Of a stretch of 64,000 bases of DNA, positions 23,701-34,500 are shown piece by piece. The notes under the pieces were generated by a model. The model saw only the letters and a list, made by a program, of their open reading frames with translations. It was not told where the DNA came from and searched no databases. The stretch comes from Pyrus communis. Its lineage: Eukaryota; Streptophyta; Magnoliopsida; Rosales; Rosaceae. Numbering within the stretch: the first letter of the stretch is position 1; each line of letters starts with the position of its first letter. Location: assembly GCF_963583255.1 (NCBI RefSeq), contig NC_084804.1, positions 23,008,061 through 23,072,060 on the forward strand, written 5' to 3'. Both the position numbers and the translations under genes were made by a program.

Positions 23701-24022
23701 AAAGTTGCGCCTTCAAGAGTTGGAAGCGCTGGATGAAAGAAGGCTCGAAGCTCAACAACACTTGGAATGCTACCAAGCACGGCTATCCAAGGCATTCAAC
23801 AAGAAAGTCTGCCCAAGGTCCTTCCAAGCCAGAGATTTCGTATTGGCATTTCGTAGGCCTATCATCACAACTCACAAGACAAAAAGCAAGTTCACATCAA
23901 AGTGGGATGGACCATACGTAATACAAGAGATCTACACCAACGGCGCCTACTTAATCATGGCAGAAGACGGCTTGAAGATCAGCCCCATCAACAACAGATT
24001 TTTGAAACGCTACTACCCCTAA
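20727..24022 (+). pseudogene. Tat-lineage Ty3/gypsy polyprotein remnant: RT, RNase H, second RNase H, integrase
   Basis: A decayed pol gene read on + across several frames. RT: VDFRDLNDACPKDDFPLP near 21108, SSGYNQIRM near 21215, MPFGLKNAGATYQRAM near 21305, YVDD near 21396. RNase H: YYLSRTLTDAELNYSPIEK near 21914. A second RNase H follows (22229-22843), then integrase with RYGVPRYII (about 23328), ALWAYRTTHRTPTQATPYSLVYG (about 23550; shown only as a landmark) and a KFTSKWDGPYVI tail near 23890. Stops interrupt near 20864, 21027, 21577, 21738, 21904, 22093, 23036, 23166, 23254, 23382 and 23512. Shifts are needed near 20950, 21430 and 22150. The presence of two RNase H domains is the hallmark of the Tat lineage. 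24023-24326 is non-coding. Confidence 0.85.
22229..22843 (+). CDS. Second (plant-type) RNase H domain of Tat-lineage pol, uninterrupted
   Basis: The longest clean stretch of the decayed polyprotein, 204 codons. The four acidic catalytic positions expected for RNase H are visible: D in MFFDES, E in NNVAEYQAL, D in VYGDSKLI and D in NQMADALANLA. Tat-lineage elements are known to carry such an extra RNase H downstream of their own degenerate one, thought to remove RNA from the cDNA hybrid. It is not a stand-alone gene. Its first codons are the linker after the first RNase H, and the frame ends where the integrase part is shifted. Confidence 0.75.
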   Translation: MPDKEVFYIDIFPTWTMFFDESTRVDEAGTRVVFMSPQRQILPYSFQLSELGFNNVAEYQALIIGLQMAINMEITALEVYGDSKLIINQLLTKYEVRKDDLVPYLQLATQLLQKFEAVTLEHVPRKENQMADALANLASSMTLRKNEAADVPVCQKWVIPLVNKMLLGDTNVISVLPVDAEEWKQPLIDYLKHGKLPDDLRHRS

Positions 24023-24326
24023 AGCAAACGCACCACGCTCCTGTCCCACAAGAGCATAAACTGTGTACAGCAAAATCATCATCAAAATCACCATTAAAAT
24101 CATCAAAAAAAAAAAAAAACCTCAGCACTCATTTGAACTACATCATGACTTGATCCTTCCTCAACCAAGGGTACGTAGGCAACTTGAAACTTCAAAACTT
24201 CAAGTACAGTCACATCATCAACAAAAACACAAACACTTTGAAGAATAAAGAGAAAATTCAAGAATGCAAACACTTTATTTCTTTTAAGGAAAAAGTCTGA
24301 TTACAAAAAAAACAAGGCAGAAGACA

Positions 24327-27323
24327 CTACTCAAAAACTATGTCCCTAAAACTACGGAGGCGATCTTCAAGCAAGCCTTCCAAAGTCTTCAAAGTCTCTA
24401 CCTTGCTGAGAGACAAGATGGGCAATTCCATAGCCATGCCTTTCTCTTGTTCTAGGCGTGAAATCTCCTCTTGGCATTGAGAAAGTGTAGCTCCCTGCTC
24501 CCCGAGAACACTTTCAAGTCGTGATGCTTCGATGCCCAGCTGTTTTTGCTCTCGTATCAACGTATCTAAACGTACCTGGATGGAAGCTAAAGAAGTCTCT
24601 GTGGCTTGATAATCTCCCAAAGCAGCTTGCTGAGAATACTGAACTTGGGTTAGTGACAAGTCTATTGTTGCAAGCTAGTGAGCTCTAACATCTGGACTCA
24701 ACTTCTTCGAGGAAATAGCATGCAAGGAAGAATACTCAGTTGAGGCGGCCATAAGTGTAGCAATCTTGATCTTCAAGGATGAAGAATCAACGTTAAGATT
24801 GTCAATTGCAGAAACAAGCTTCGACAAATCCTCCTTAAGCAACGCAAGGTCCTCCAACGGGCATTTTGAAATCCTCCCCTCAATATGGCTCTTGATATCC
24901 ATTGACGCATAAAGATTGATGCGATGAATAAGCTGCTCATTACCACTCAGGTTTGGCCCTCTTAGAGAGATCTCAGAGCTAGCTGGCAAAGGCATTGAAC
25001 GCATGACGGGCACTTGCATACCTCCACCTACACAGGCAAACTTAGGAAACTTGGCAGATTTGGAACAAGCTCTGTACCAGGTGGATCCCCAATCTCCCCG
25101 CCTGTAGGTAGGTCACCTCCAAATAGCATCTCTGTATAGGAATAAATGCCTATGGTTGCCAAGTCAAAAGAACAAGAAGGCCCAACCTAAAGAAAACAAA
25201 GAAAGTTGTTAGAAACAAAAGCTAAAACAATGAAAGCAGAATAAGTCATAAGAGAGAAGAAAATGCATACATCTTTCTCAAATGACACACTGCCATCGAG
25301 TTGAGGGGGCCTAAACACTTCTTTCTTCTTATGACAAAAATTGGCATCATTGTCGACCTGAGTGCCTTTAAGTCGTCGCTTGTTTAAAACTTGTTGACGC
25401 TGTCGAAAAAACAAGTCCATCTTCGCGCGAATCAACTTCATCACCGGCCTCTTTAGATACATCCAGATGTTGAGAAGACAAGCGTGGGCATTGAGGGACT
25501 AAAACCACTAGTTTATCTTGCAAAGTAATAGCACTCGCGCAATCAAAAGGCATCAGTTGCGTAGGAACCACAAAACAACCCCCCATCGATACATCAAGGC
25601 ATGAATGAGAAAAATTAGTACCACTTGCCATCCCCAAGTTCTCATAACGTACCTTTGACCACTAACTTATGTAAACACGGGTCACTGGATTACTCTTGAA
25701 CTCGTCTTTGGCCGGCAGGGTGATAGAAGCATTTGCACATGCACAGGTACAAGACTCCCAATGCATATACACGGCTTGCAAAGATTCTATTTGGTTTTTT
25801 TCCTTCAGCTTGCCTGGCACATTTTGGACAAAACCAAATTGCCAGCTGAAACGGTGGGGACTATACGGCTGAACGATGTATCGGTCTTATTGCCGCAAAG
25901 AAACATACCCCGAGCGAACACTGATAAGGTAAGACAAGTCCGAAAAGTGAAGATGCGAATCATCCATAATTCCTCGCCGCACCTAGCCAACTCTCGCCAG
26001 ATGGTCCATCCTCAAGCCTTCACAACTTCTAAACAGCGCTTGCGCCTGGGAATCATCGAGGCTCTTCGAAGAAAGCACGCCAAAATACTTCGTCATCAAA
26101 GGCCCGACTTGTCTAAAGTTGAAGAAGAAAAATGAGTGCCGAAGTACTCACCCAACCAACCATACACATAGTGGTAGGGAAGAACTGCAACACGATCTTC
26201 AGTGCTTGCCGAATTCGAAACAACACTCAAGCCGTTATAAATGTTGGCCAAGACCGGGATAACAAGACTAAAAGATTCACCTGCAGCCATCTTACTAGCA
26301 ACTTTGAAAACCCCAGGACAAACAAAGTTGACGTCACCCGTTGGAAAAACAAACTTACAAAGCCAACAAGCTAAGAAAGCAGCTAGGTAAGATTCTTCCA
26401 CATGCTCTGATGTTATGCCAAGGTCCTCAAATGCTCTCAACTCGGCAGGGGAGCGGTGCCTATAGCACCAGACGGATATGGGTCTCCCTTTGGCCTAATG
26501 GTTTTGTTGCAACCTCTTTTCTTCAAGGACTTCTTGTACCTTGTGTCCTCCCAATACCAAAATCGGATCCATGAAGAAATCTTCACGCCTGATTTACCTC
26601 GAGCATCCTGGGAAAGCTTGTGATACGCTGAAAACAAACAGCGACAACTCGCAGGCAATCATCGGCTATTGTAAAAAGAAAGTTCCTCCGCACTAAGAAC
26701 GACCTCGTCATAAAACTTACCTTGGATTGGCAAGCCCCCTATCCTGTGAAGATCCCAAAGTGAAATTGACATCTCTCCTTAAGCTGTATGAAGCGTGTTA
26801 GTCACTGAACACCAATGCTCGAATAACGCATGAAGGACGGAAAGATGGAGTTCATAACTGAACAAAGATGCGTACACGGCATAGTAAAGGCCCACGCTAG
26901 TAAGCACATGTTTAGATCGGCCCAAGACATCTTCAAGCCACTCCCAATAAGACTCAGCAAAAACAGCTTCTCCGATAGTCGACAAGGTATCATTCCAAGC
27001 CATAGCTCCACTGCGGATGTGATCACCAAGAAGCTTAAACAAAGCTGGATGATTGTCACGAGCACGATGTGAAGGGTTCAAGATAAGAATCCTCAATGTG
27101 CACGCTTCTTCTCCGTATTTGATCGAACAAAGTCTGCCACCTCCCAAGATACTTCAGAAGACCACGACTTAATATGCATGGAGTTGTCTTTTGCAGGAAA
27201 AGCAAGCGCCTTAGGACTAGTCAGTGGTGCGTAAAGCTTCAACGTTGTTCCCCTATCTTGTAAATCACTTTCCTTCACGAGAATGGTGATGGTGTTGCTC
27301 TTAAAACACTTGAAAAATACCAT
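24327..27323 (-). pseudogene. Plant mobile domain (PMD) gene, antisense to the Tat element, decayed
   Basis: Read leftward from about 27323. Successive blocks match the plant mobile domain (aminotransferase-like) family: VSWEVADFVRSNTE, YWEWLEDVLGRSKHVL, YYAVYASLFSY, EHWCSVTNTLHT, then SISLWDLHRIGGLPIQG near 26770-26720 in another frame, YLAAFLACWLCKFVFP near 26390 and YVYGWLGEYFGTHF near 26160. A lysine-rich segment (25450-25370) and a coiled-coil C-terminal part (25019-24327) follow. A plausible intron survives at about 25271-25189 (donor GTATGC, acceptor TTTCTTTAG). Frameshifts near 27110 and 26780 and stops, for example just after codon RAH at 24675, make it a pseudogene. PMD proteins occur both as plant nuclear proteins (MAIN/MAIL1 in Arabidopsis) and inside transposons. 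This copy sits 3' of a Tat integrase in the opposite direction. Confidence 0.75.
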
Positions 27324-27510
27324 GACCGCAACAAAGAAAAATCAGTCACAAAGCTTAAGCAACATAGCAAAGAGGGCAGCCACAAAACGGTCTTTCAAGA
27401 CATGCTACAGTGGCAAAGAAAACCAAAATGCCACACAATCGCACTACGTAACCCTACAGCGATTACACAAGCAGTTTCTTGCACCGCACGACAGCGCACC
27501 ACCGAGGGAA

Positions 27511-29374
27511 TTAAGGAAAATTTATGTCCTAGCTAAGAACATGTAAAGAACATTTGAATACATAGGCAAACTATTAACAAATTAAAGTAGGCATGCATCC
27601 AAAAACAATTCATAAAACCCATGACTTTCAAAGCCTAGTATATGGTGAACCATAAGACTCTTTAACAATATTAAAGAGAATAAGAATTTAGAGATTCTTT
27701 ACCCTTGAAGCTCATCCTTGATTGCACAAGGGATTCACCCAAGTGGAGGGCCTTCAAGTCACCTCCTTGCTCCTTGGATCTTCCTTGTGATTTCCTCCCT
27801 TTTAGTGCTCCTTTTCTTCTTTGAGGATTTGAGGATTTGTTCTCCAAAACACCAAAGGTTTGGTGTCTCTAAGTCTCCACACCAAAGATGTAGTGTGAAG
27901 ATGAAATGGATGACTTAGGGAAGAATAGATTGCTAGATGTTCCTCCCCTAAGTGGCCGGCCTCTATGTAGAAAATGAGAGAATATGTTTCACCCAAATTC
28001 AATTAGAAAACCCTTTTGTGAAACAAAGCTATAATGTTGATTTTATACTTCATTTCATGTGAGTGGCAAACTTGTAATTAATACAAGTTTGCTACCCCTC
28101 ACCCTTATAGCCGGCCATATGTTGTTATTGGGCTTAATTGCCCATTTTGTTTTAGTTGTCTTACAACTTAAACATAATGGGCCTTGTGGACCAAAACGTT
28201 TTTGTGCCCCGAAGCCCAAAACTAACTTAAACGCCCAATACGAACGTTTCGTATAATTAATTAACTATTTAATTAATCTTGACCATTCTTCAATTAAACC
28301 ATTTAATTGCTTATCCATTTCATATAATTTCTTCACTTATATCCTTACTCGGTGTACGATCCATTAGGTTCCAATTAGCGAGGTAGTGGGCGATGTTACT
28401 CTTAACGATCGATTGTGAATTGAAACCACATTTCAATTCTCCCTTAAAATTAGTGTTTGCTAATCTTTAGGGCTTTCCACAAACCATGGGTGACGCCTAG
28501 CAGCAAGTCATGGTTACCCAAGCTAAGTAGAAGTGGTTGGAGAACCTATCCAGTTACAACTACAATGCAATACGATCCTTCTCTAATACAATACTCTTAA
28601 TCACATTGTTTAAGTGATAGTTTGTTTCATGTCTACTATCCAATGTGATACTTCTCTATATGATTCAATTGAATAAGATTTGGAACAAGCTTCCTTAGTC
28701 ATATTCATATGCTTTGGCCAAAGACTCTCGAATCATATCTTAGAGTATTCTCCTTCCACCATGGAAGGTTAGAGATCCCTTGTTGTGCATTCATATGCCT
28801 ACATGACTAGATAGCTTGACCCTAACAATGCCGTGGACACTCTAATGGAATGCCGTTGACATAATCAAAGATCAAGGACCTAACCATTAGACATCAATGA
28901 TGCCTCAGGTCAAAGGACTACTTTGCATATTGCAACTATCGAGTTCTCACATGACATGTATGTTCGAACTCTCGTTTGATCGTTGTTCAGTGTACTCGAT
29001 TACTCTTTCGAGCACCTATGTGTTTGCCTTAGTGTCCAACACCAAATGACTTGAGACTAGTTCATACTCACGCTTGAGTCGACATAACACATACTAACCT
29101 TAGCGGATTGTCAATGCCCAATTGGCAATCCTATGGCTAGGAACGTTTTAGGAATGAACATAAGAGAAAGGTCTCGTTAATTTAACTAACTTAAATCACT
29201 TGTCTCTTAGATCAAATACATTCCTTGGATTCCCTTATTGCTTAAACACAAGATACTATAAATAGTGATTAACAATAAGCTTTGCCCTCTATTAAACATA
29301 TAAAAGTTTAACACAATAAGTATTCCAAAAAGCTATTACATCAAATGAGTGGCTTTGTGGGCATACTTCCAACA
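27511..29374 (-). repeat. Copia-type LTR (probable solo LTR) inserted in the Tat element
   Basis: On the - strand it starts TGTTGGAAGTATGCCCACAAAGCC at 29374, a start typical of plant copia LTRs, and runs through AT-rich non-coding sequence with no ORF of note. The right flank GGGAA (29375-29379) equals GGGAA at 27506-27510. If that is the target duplication, the LTR spans 27511-29374 but ends in CCTTAA rather than CA, so the left boundary is uncertain. No internal coding region is present, hence the solo LTR call. Confidence 0.55.
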
Positions 29375-29633
29375 GGGAAAACTGTGATCAAAAGGCACTA
29401 CACAGCAGAACCCCGTTGCAGTCTCTTGCACAAACACTAGGCAGTAGAAAGCACATGTACATCTGCAATCCTGCCCACTCTGCCACCAGTTACTACACCT
29501 TTGGAAGCTTCATGAGGGTCCTAGCATCATGCTCTACCTTCCCAAAAAAAAAAAAAATCGTAGCATCACAACAAAGAAATCCATCAGTGGGGTACACACA
29601 TTACATATTTTATATGCACAATGTTGAGACAAT

Positions 29634-29675
<42 letters not shown>

Positions 29676-29712
29676 ACAAACATGGAGTGACGGGACAAGC
29701 TATGAGACAATC

Positions 29713-29757
<45 letters not shown>

Positions 29758-30804
29758 CAGGCACACACACATGGTGATGGGACATTCAACGTCCATACAT
29801 ATATATATATATATAAGTGCATGTCAAAATCAATATATGTATATATATATATATATATATGTACATATCAAAATCGTCCTCAGCTTAAAAGGAATAGACC
29901 TTACATAGTAAAGCCTGTGCGAAGAAACTTGCTAGGTGACTGCTTCCTCTTCTTCCCATCCACCACAACTGAACTCCCACAAATAACACAGAGAACTGCA
30001 GAGGTTGAAGAAGTGGAAAGCAACTCGCCCCGGCAGTTCAAACCTACGCTCACAACTACCCTTTTGGTCCAGCACCCAGTTCAACAGGCAGCAGACATAG
30101 AGAACGCAGTGTAGGGAGGAAGCAGTGCATGCAGTTACCAGCAGCGCAGGATTGCAGGACAGGGTAGTCGAGATGCAAGACAGCAAGCAATGCAGTGGCT
30201 ATGCAATGGTTGCGCAGTGACAGTTCGATCCCATATAAATACATATATATATATATATATATGTGTGTGTGTACATGAACCCAGAGAAGCGAATGAAGTG
30301 CAGCGATTGTGCAAATAATGTTGCAGTGACTGTGCAAATAGCAATCCGCATGTAGTGAAGAATGTAATGAGATGACTGTGCAAACAGAAATCTGCATGCA
30401 GTGAAGAATGTAATAAGATCACTGTGCAAATAAATAAACAAAAATAAAATAAAATATATATATATATATATGTATGTATATATGCGTGTGTGTGTGTGTA
30501 TTAATTATAAAGGCTTCGGTCACCATGTGAAGGTAAATAAAAAATAATAATAAAAAAAAAAAAGAAAGGGAGGCAGCAATGATGATGTTGGGAAGCACTG
30601 TCAAAGGCAGCACCATCTGCCAATTGTTTAAATTAGCAGATTGGAGGGCATTTGGCTCTCACAATGCCAAAAGCTAAAACCACTCACAATTGCAAGCTAC
30701 TGTTAGCAAGTCAAGAAGGAAAAGGAAAAGAAGTGCTGGCGACAAAATTATTGCAAAGAAGAAAATAGGAAGGATGGTGCACGGCACCACCTTGGAAAAG
30801 TATG

Positions 30805-30838
<34 letters not shown>

Positions 30839-31065
30839 ATTAAAAAAAATAAAAAGGAAAGTAACACATCCACATCTTGGTGACATATATGTTTTTTTAT
30901 CTGTATTTAGCACAATACGCTGAATGAAATAAAGCATGTCTATTGATATCTTCGAGAAATTACAAATGCGTACAAAAAAAAAAAAAAAAAAAGAAAGAAA
31001 GAAAGAAAGAAAGACAAAAGAGGGAGCCTTCACAAAGGTTACTCACGTGAAGCCCCACTACTTGG
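29375..31065. other. Non-coding Tat-like 3' region with AT microsatellites
   Basis: No gene is supported. Long apparent ORFs here are translations of TA and CA repeats. 30680-31040 (TTAGCAAGTCAAGAAGGAAAA, GGATGGTGCACGGCACCACC, ACTAAATGAAATAAAG-like words) is repeated at 34675-35010 in the second unit. An AAAG run lies at 30990-31013. Confidence 0.7.
29638..30831. repeat. Cluster of (TA)n microsatellites
   Basis: TA runs lie at about 29638-29671, 29716-29754, 29796-29815, 29832-29861, 30242-30264, 30453-30482 and 30805-30831. The first four are separated by related spacers (ACATGG-GA-GGGACA...), suggesting that a TA-plus-spacer unit was itself duplicated. Confidence 0.85.
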
Positions 31066-31647
31066 CTAAACCCTAGGAGCGGGAGGCATTGAAGATAGAT
31101 TATTCGAAGCCTCAATACTTGATTGAACGCTAGATGACGAAGGCAAAAGGTGCCTTTGGAAGAAAGCCACAAACCTCTGATGGTCACTTTGAATCCGACC
31201 TTCAAATTCTTGCAGCTGGTCAAACTTCCTCTTCATGCTCGTCGAATAATTATTTGCAAGCATGTGCAAATCTCTATTCTCACTCTTAAGTTGCCTGATC
31301 TCTTGTCTAAGATTTTCCACGTCAGCCGTCAATGATTCAACTTGACGGGTTCGAGCAAGGAGGCGTTGGCCCATGTTGGACATAGAGTCTGCACACTGAA
31401 CACTGAGAGCTAGGGACTCTTGAACGGCCAAGTCATCGGACCGTCTTGAAAGCAGCCTATTATCTCTAGGAGTAAGGAGGTTCCTAGCTACTATCGTAGC
31501 CGTTGTTTCATCCCTCATCACGGAGTCTTCAACTATAAGTGGGCCATTAGAAGATAAGAAAGATGGGCACCATATATTACCCTGACGCGGCGCACCTGTA
31601 TCATCGATGAGACTCAAATCTAAGCAAATGCTAGATGGGTTAGCCAT
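31066..31647 (-). CDS. Antisense coiled-coil ORF, copy 2 (intact, 193 aa)
   Basis: ATG at 31645-31647 (MANPSS) starts a 193-codon frame ending at 31066. The frame extends upstream to 31827, but homology with the two other copies begins at this Met. N-terminal part: LDLSLIDDTGAPRQGN and TATIVARNLLTPRD. The middle (SMSNMGQRLLARTRQVESL) passes into a long helix with leucine/valine heptads (about residues 95-150), then FFQRHLLPSSSS and a Ser/Pro-rich end. No known enzymatic motif is visible. It runs opposite to the LTR/pol direction of its host element, as do antisense ORFs reported in some plant Tat-lineage elements. I do not recognise a function. A structural or RNA-binding role would be guesswork. 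Confidence 0.6.
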   Translation of the reverse strand: MANPSSICLDLSLIDDTGAPRQGNIWCPSFLSSNGPLIVEDSVMRDETTATIVARNLLTPRDNRLLSRRSDDLAVQESLALSVQCADSMSNMGQRLLARTRQVESLTADVENLRQEIRQLKSENRDLHMLANNYSTSMKRKFDQLQEFEGRIQSDHQRFVAFFQRHLLPSSSSVQSSIEASNNLSSMPPAPRV

Positions 31648-31899
31648 TTTCAAAGATGTTAAAAGAAAAGGGTGGGATGAAGTAAAATCTAAAAAAAAAA
31701 ATACACCGGAGACAATTTTCACAAGCAGGCAATCTTCAAAGTGTGCATGTTGGATGTGATCGATACCTCTATAAAAGGAGAGGTAACACAACCACCAATT
31801 TAAAAAAAATAATCGAAGTGACACCACTCTTTAAATCTTAAAAGTTGGATTTTCCTGCATAAAGTTCGTCAACGCTTTTCAGACGCAATCTCAGCTTTT

Positions 31900-33720
31900 C
31901 AGGTAACGCGTGCAGCTTTGTCAAAGATCTCTGACAAAGTTGAAAATGCGTGGAGTTCACTATCCCAACTACCACACTTTTGCCGACAAGCGTGGGTGAC
32001 AAAGCCACACCCACACCACTACCTGCTATTAAAATCCCTATATAAGTCAACATTCATGGCAAGGCATACATCCAAAACGCATGACTCTTCTTCGTTGCCA
32101 AGAATGCAACTGCAACCAAACCTCTCAATATGCTCAGTTTTCTTCTTCCCTGAAAACACCGATTCAACGAAGTCTTCAAGAGCAAACGTATCTCATATCA
32201 TTAGGGTCGAAAGCAAGAGTATCTCATAGCATGCCTTTTCCATGTCCTTTCCTTTGTTCTTGTTCTTCTCTGCAAGACAAAGAGAAAGAGAGCGATCAGT
32301 CGGCACTTGGAATCAAGCTTCCCGTCTGGAACCGACTGCCTGGAACCCCTTCCCTGATTGCTTACCCAACACTGCTCTCAAGTACTCATCTTCAACTATT
32401 GATGTACCCCCAAAGAATATACCAGATGCCTGGAGAACGGATGAGGCAAGAAGAAACGATAGATCGAAGCATGTGGAGACAAGCGCAACAAATATATGTG
32501 CTGATTCATCTGCTACTTCTTCGAAAGAAAAAGTATCTCATATCATCAGGGGCGAAAGCAAAGGTATCTCATATCATGTTTTTTCCTTGACTTTTCTTTT
32601 GCCCTTACTCTTCCCTGCAAGACAATGAGAAAGAAAGCAATCAGTTGGAACCTGAAATCAAACTTCCGATCTGGAACTGATTGCCCAGAGCCTTTGCCTG
32701 ATTGCTTACCTAGCGTTGCTCTCGAGTGCTTGTCTTCGACTGCTAATGAGTCTCGAATTCCCTCAGCGAATACTTCAAGACAGTTAACACGATGTCGGCT
32801 CTTTACACTGAAGCTACCAAGCATGGAAGAATCGCTGAGACGTGATGCTCTAAAAGACCATTTAAAGGCAAAGGGTTGTGCACCACCTCGGCTATGCAAA
32901 AAGAAACAAGCATAGAATAATGCAATACAAGGAGCTGGAACAAATCACTGTAGCATGACGCCCTCCCCTGCAGAACTGTATAATCCAGACAAAGGAGTTT
33001 AAGTCAAATCCAAGCTCGACATAGTTGTTATAATCAAAGAGCTCGAGAAGCCTCAACAACCTTCTGCTGGCACCGTCGCCAAAAAGCAAAGCCTCGCCGC
33101 GCGACGCCATCAAATCGCCAGTACTTCTTCAAAAGAAAAAGTATCTCATATCATCAAGGTCGAAATCAAGAGTATCTCATATCATGCTTTCTCCATGTCC
33201 TTTCCTTTGTCCTTGTTTTTACCTGCAGGGCAAGGAGAAAGAGAGCAATCAGCCGGCACTTGGAATCAGCCTTCTGATTTGGAACCGACTGCCTAGAACC
33301 TATTCCTGATTGCTTACCTAGTGTTGCTCTTGAGTAGTCATCTTCGACGGTTGATACACTTCTAGAGAAGATACCACGTCTGCCTGGAAAACAGCTAAGA
33401 CAAATGACAATGAAACATCAATCTTGTGGATCGTCAGCAAACACAACAACTGCACGTGCTAATCATCCCCTAACCCTCTTCAATATGAATTGGAAAGATT
33501 GAACAAAGAAACAGGTCATCACCTTCGGACCTTCGGAGGAGACCAAAAAACCCTCCAGCCCAGTTCAAGATTAAGCCTGTGGAAAATCCACGATTGAAGG
33601 AAACCAGAAAATCTTCCAGTGGAATTCAAGATCAAGCCCCGATGGCCCTTGAAGAAATTTCCAGCCTAATTCAAGATCAAGCCTCGATCGCCTTTAGATC
33701 GACATCTACACTAAGGGACT
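31900..33720 (+). repeat. Tat-like 3' region with paired GTATCTCATATCAT modules
   Basis: A module containing two GTATCTCATA(T/G)CAT words about 30 bp apart starts near 32186, 32531 and 33140. It is followed by a pyrimidine stretch, a CCTGCA(A/G)GACAA box, GCAATCAG...GGCACTTGGAATCA and GATTGCTTACC. The same module is present at 11081 and at 35700, 36050 and 36626. No coding potential is seen. CAAGATCAAGCC...GGCCCTTGAAGAAAT repeats begin at about 33560. Confidence 0.7.
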
Positions 33721-33783
33721 TCAAAACGCATCTTCTACACGTGACAAGCATATGTATACGACGCGCCTTGAAGTGCGGGCATT

Positions 33784-34500
33784 TGTAGACATTGAAATTC
33801 CAGTGAAATAAATGTTGACCAATGTATTAAAATTACAACCTTTATTCATTTCACCTACCTCACACACTTATTTCACCAACCTCACACATTTACTTCACCT
33901 ACCAACTCCATTTATTTCACCTACAACATCCACCCACTTCACCAAAAAATGGATGATGGTGATTCACTCTCTTGGCCTATAAATAGCCTTCTCCATCAAA
34001 AGGAAAGGGGGAGGAATTTACATCACACCAAAGCCTTGAAACTTAAACTCTAAAGCTCTCAAGAAAATCCCGAATGATCAGTAAAACCCTATTCGTTCTT
34101 CATCAAATCCTCCTGCAAGATCAAGCCCCAATGGCCCTTGAAGAAATTTCCCTCAACCTTCGAGATCAAGCCCTGACGGCCCTTGAAAAAAGTGTTCATC
34201 GTTCATCATCTGTTCATCCTAAGATCAAGCCCCAACGGCCCTTTAGATTAACAAAAATCAACAAACCCATACACCCATTCTTCAAGATCAAGCCCAACGG
34301 CCCTTGAAGATCCATTCATTAACAGTTCATCCCTAGATCAAGCCCCGACGGCCCTTTGGATCAACAGCTCATCCACAAACCTACACCTTACGAAGATAGA
34401 ATCAGAGGATCAAATTACAAAGAGATTGTAACCCCAAAATCATAAATACAAAAATATATTTTGTACACGTATTCTTGTTTCAGGAAAATTCGTGTTCACA
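33784..34500 (+). repeat. Tat-type LTR 1
   Basis: Starts TGTAGACATTGAAATTCCAG, immediately after the purine-rich GCCTTGAAGTGCGGGCATT, and ends near AAAATTCGTGTTCACA (717 bp). TATAAATA lies at 33978-33985. The second half is a chain of AAGATCAAGCCC-A-GGCCCTT words. It is the 3' LTR of the unit that includes the antisense coiled-coil ORF at 31066-31647. It may also act as the left LTR of the next unit. Confidence 0.75.

Noticed and set aside
29416..30114. A 232-codon ORF
   Set aside because: It translates TA microsatellites (IYIYIY) and has no motif.
30056..30441. Overlapping - strand ORFs
   Set aside because: Driven by TA/CA repeats and short duplications. No domain seen.
31645..31827. Upstream start for the antisense coiled-coil ORF (253 codons in total)
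   Set aside because: The extra N-terminus is hydrophobic low-complexity and is not conserved in copies 1 and 3. The Met at 31647 is shared by all three.
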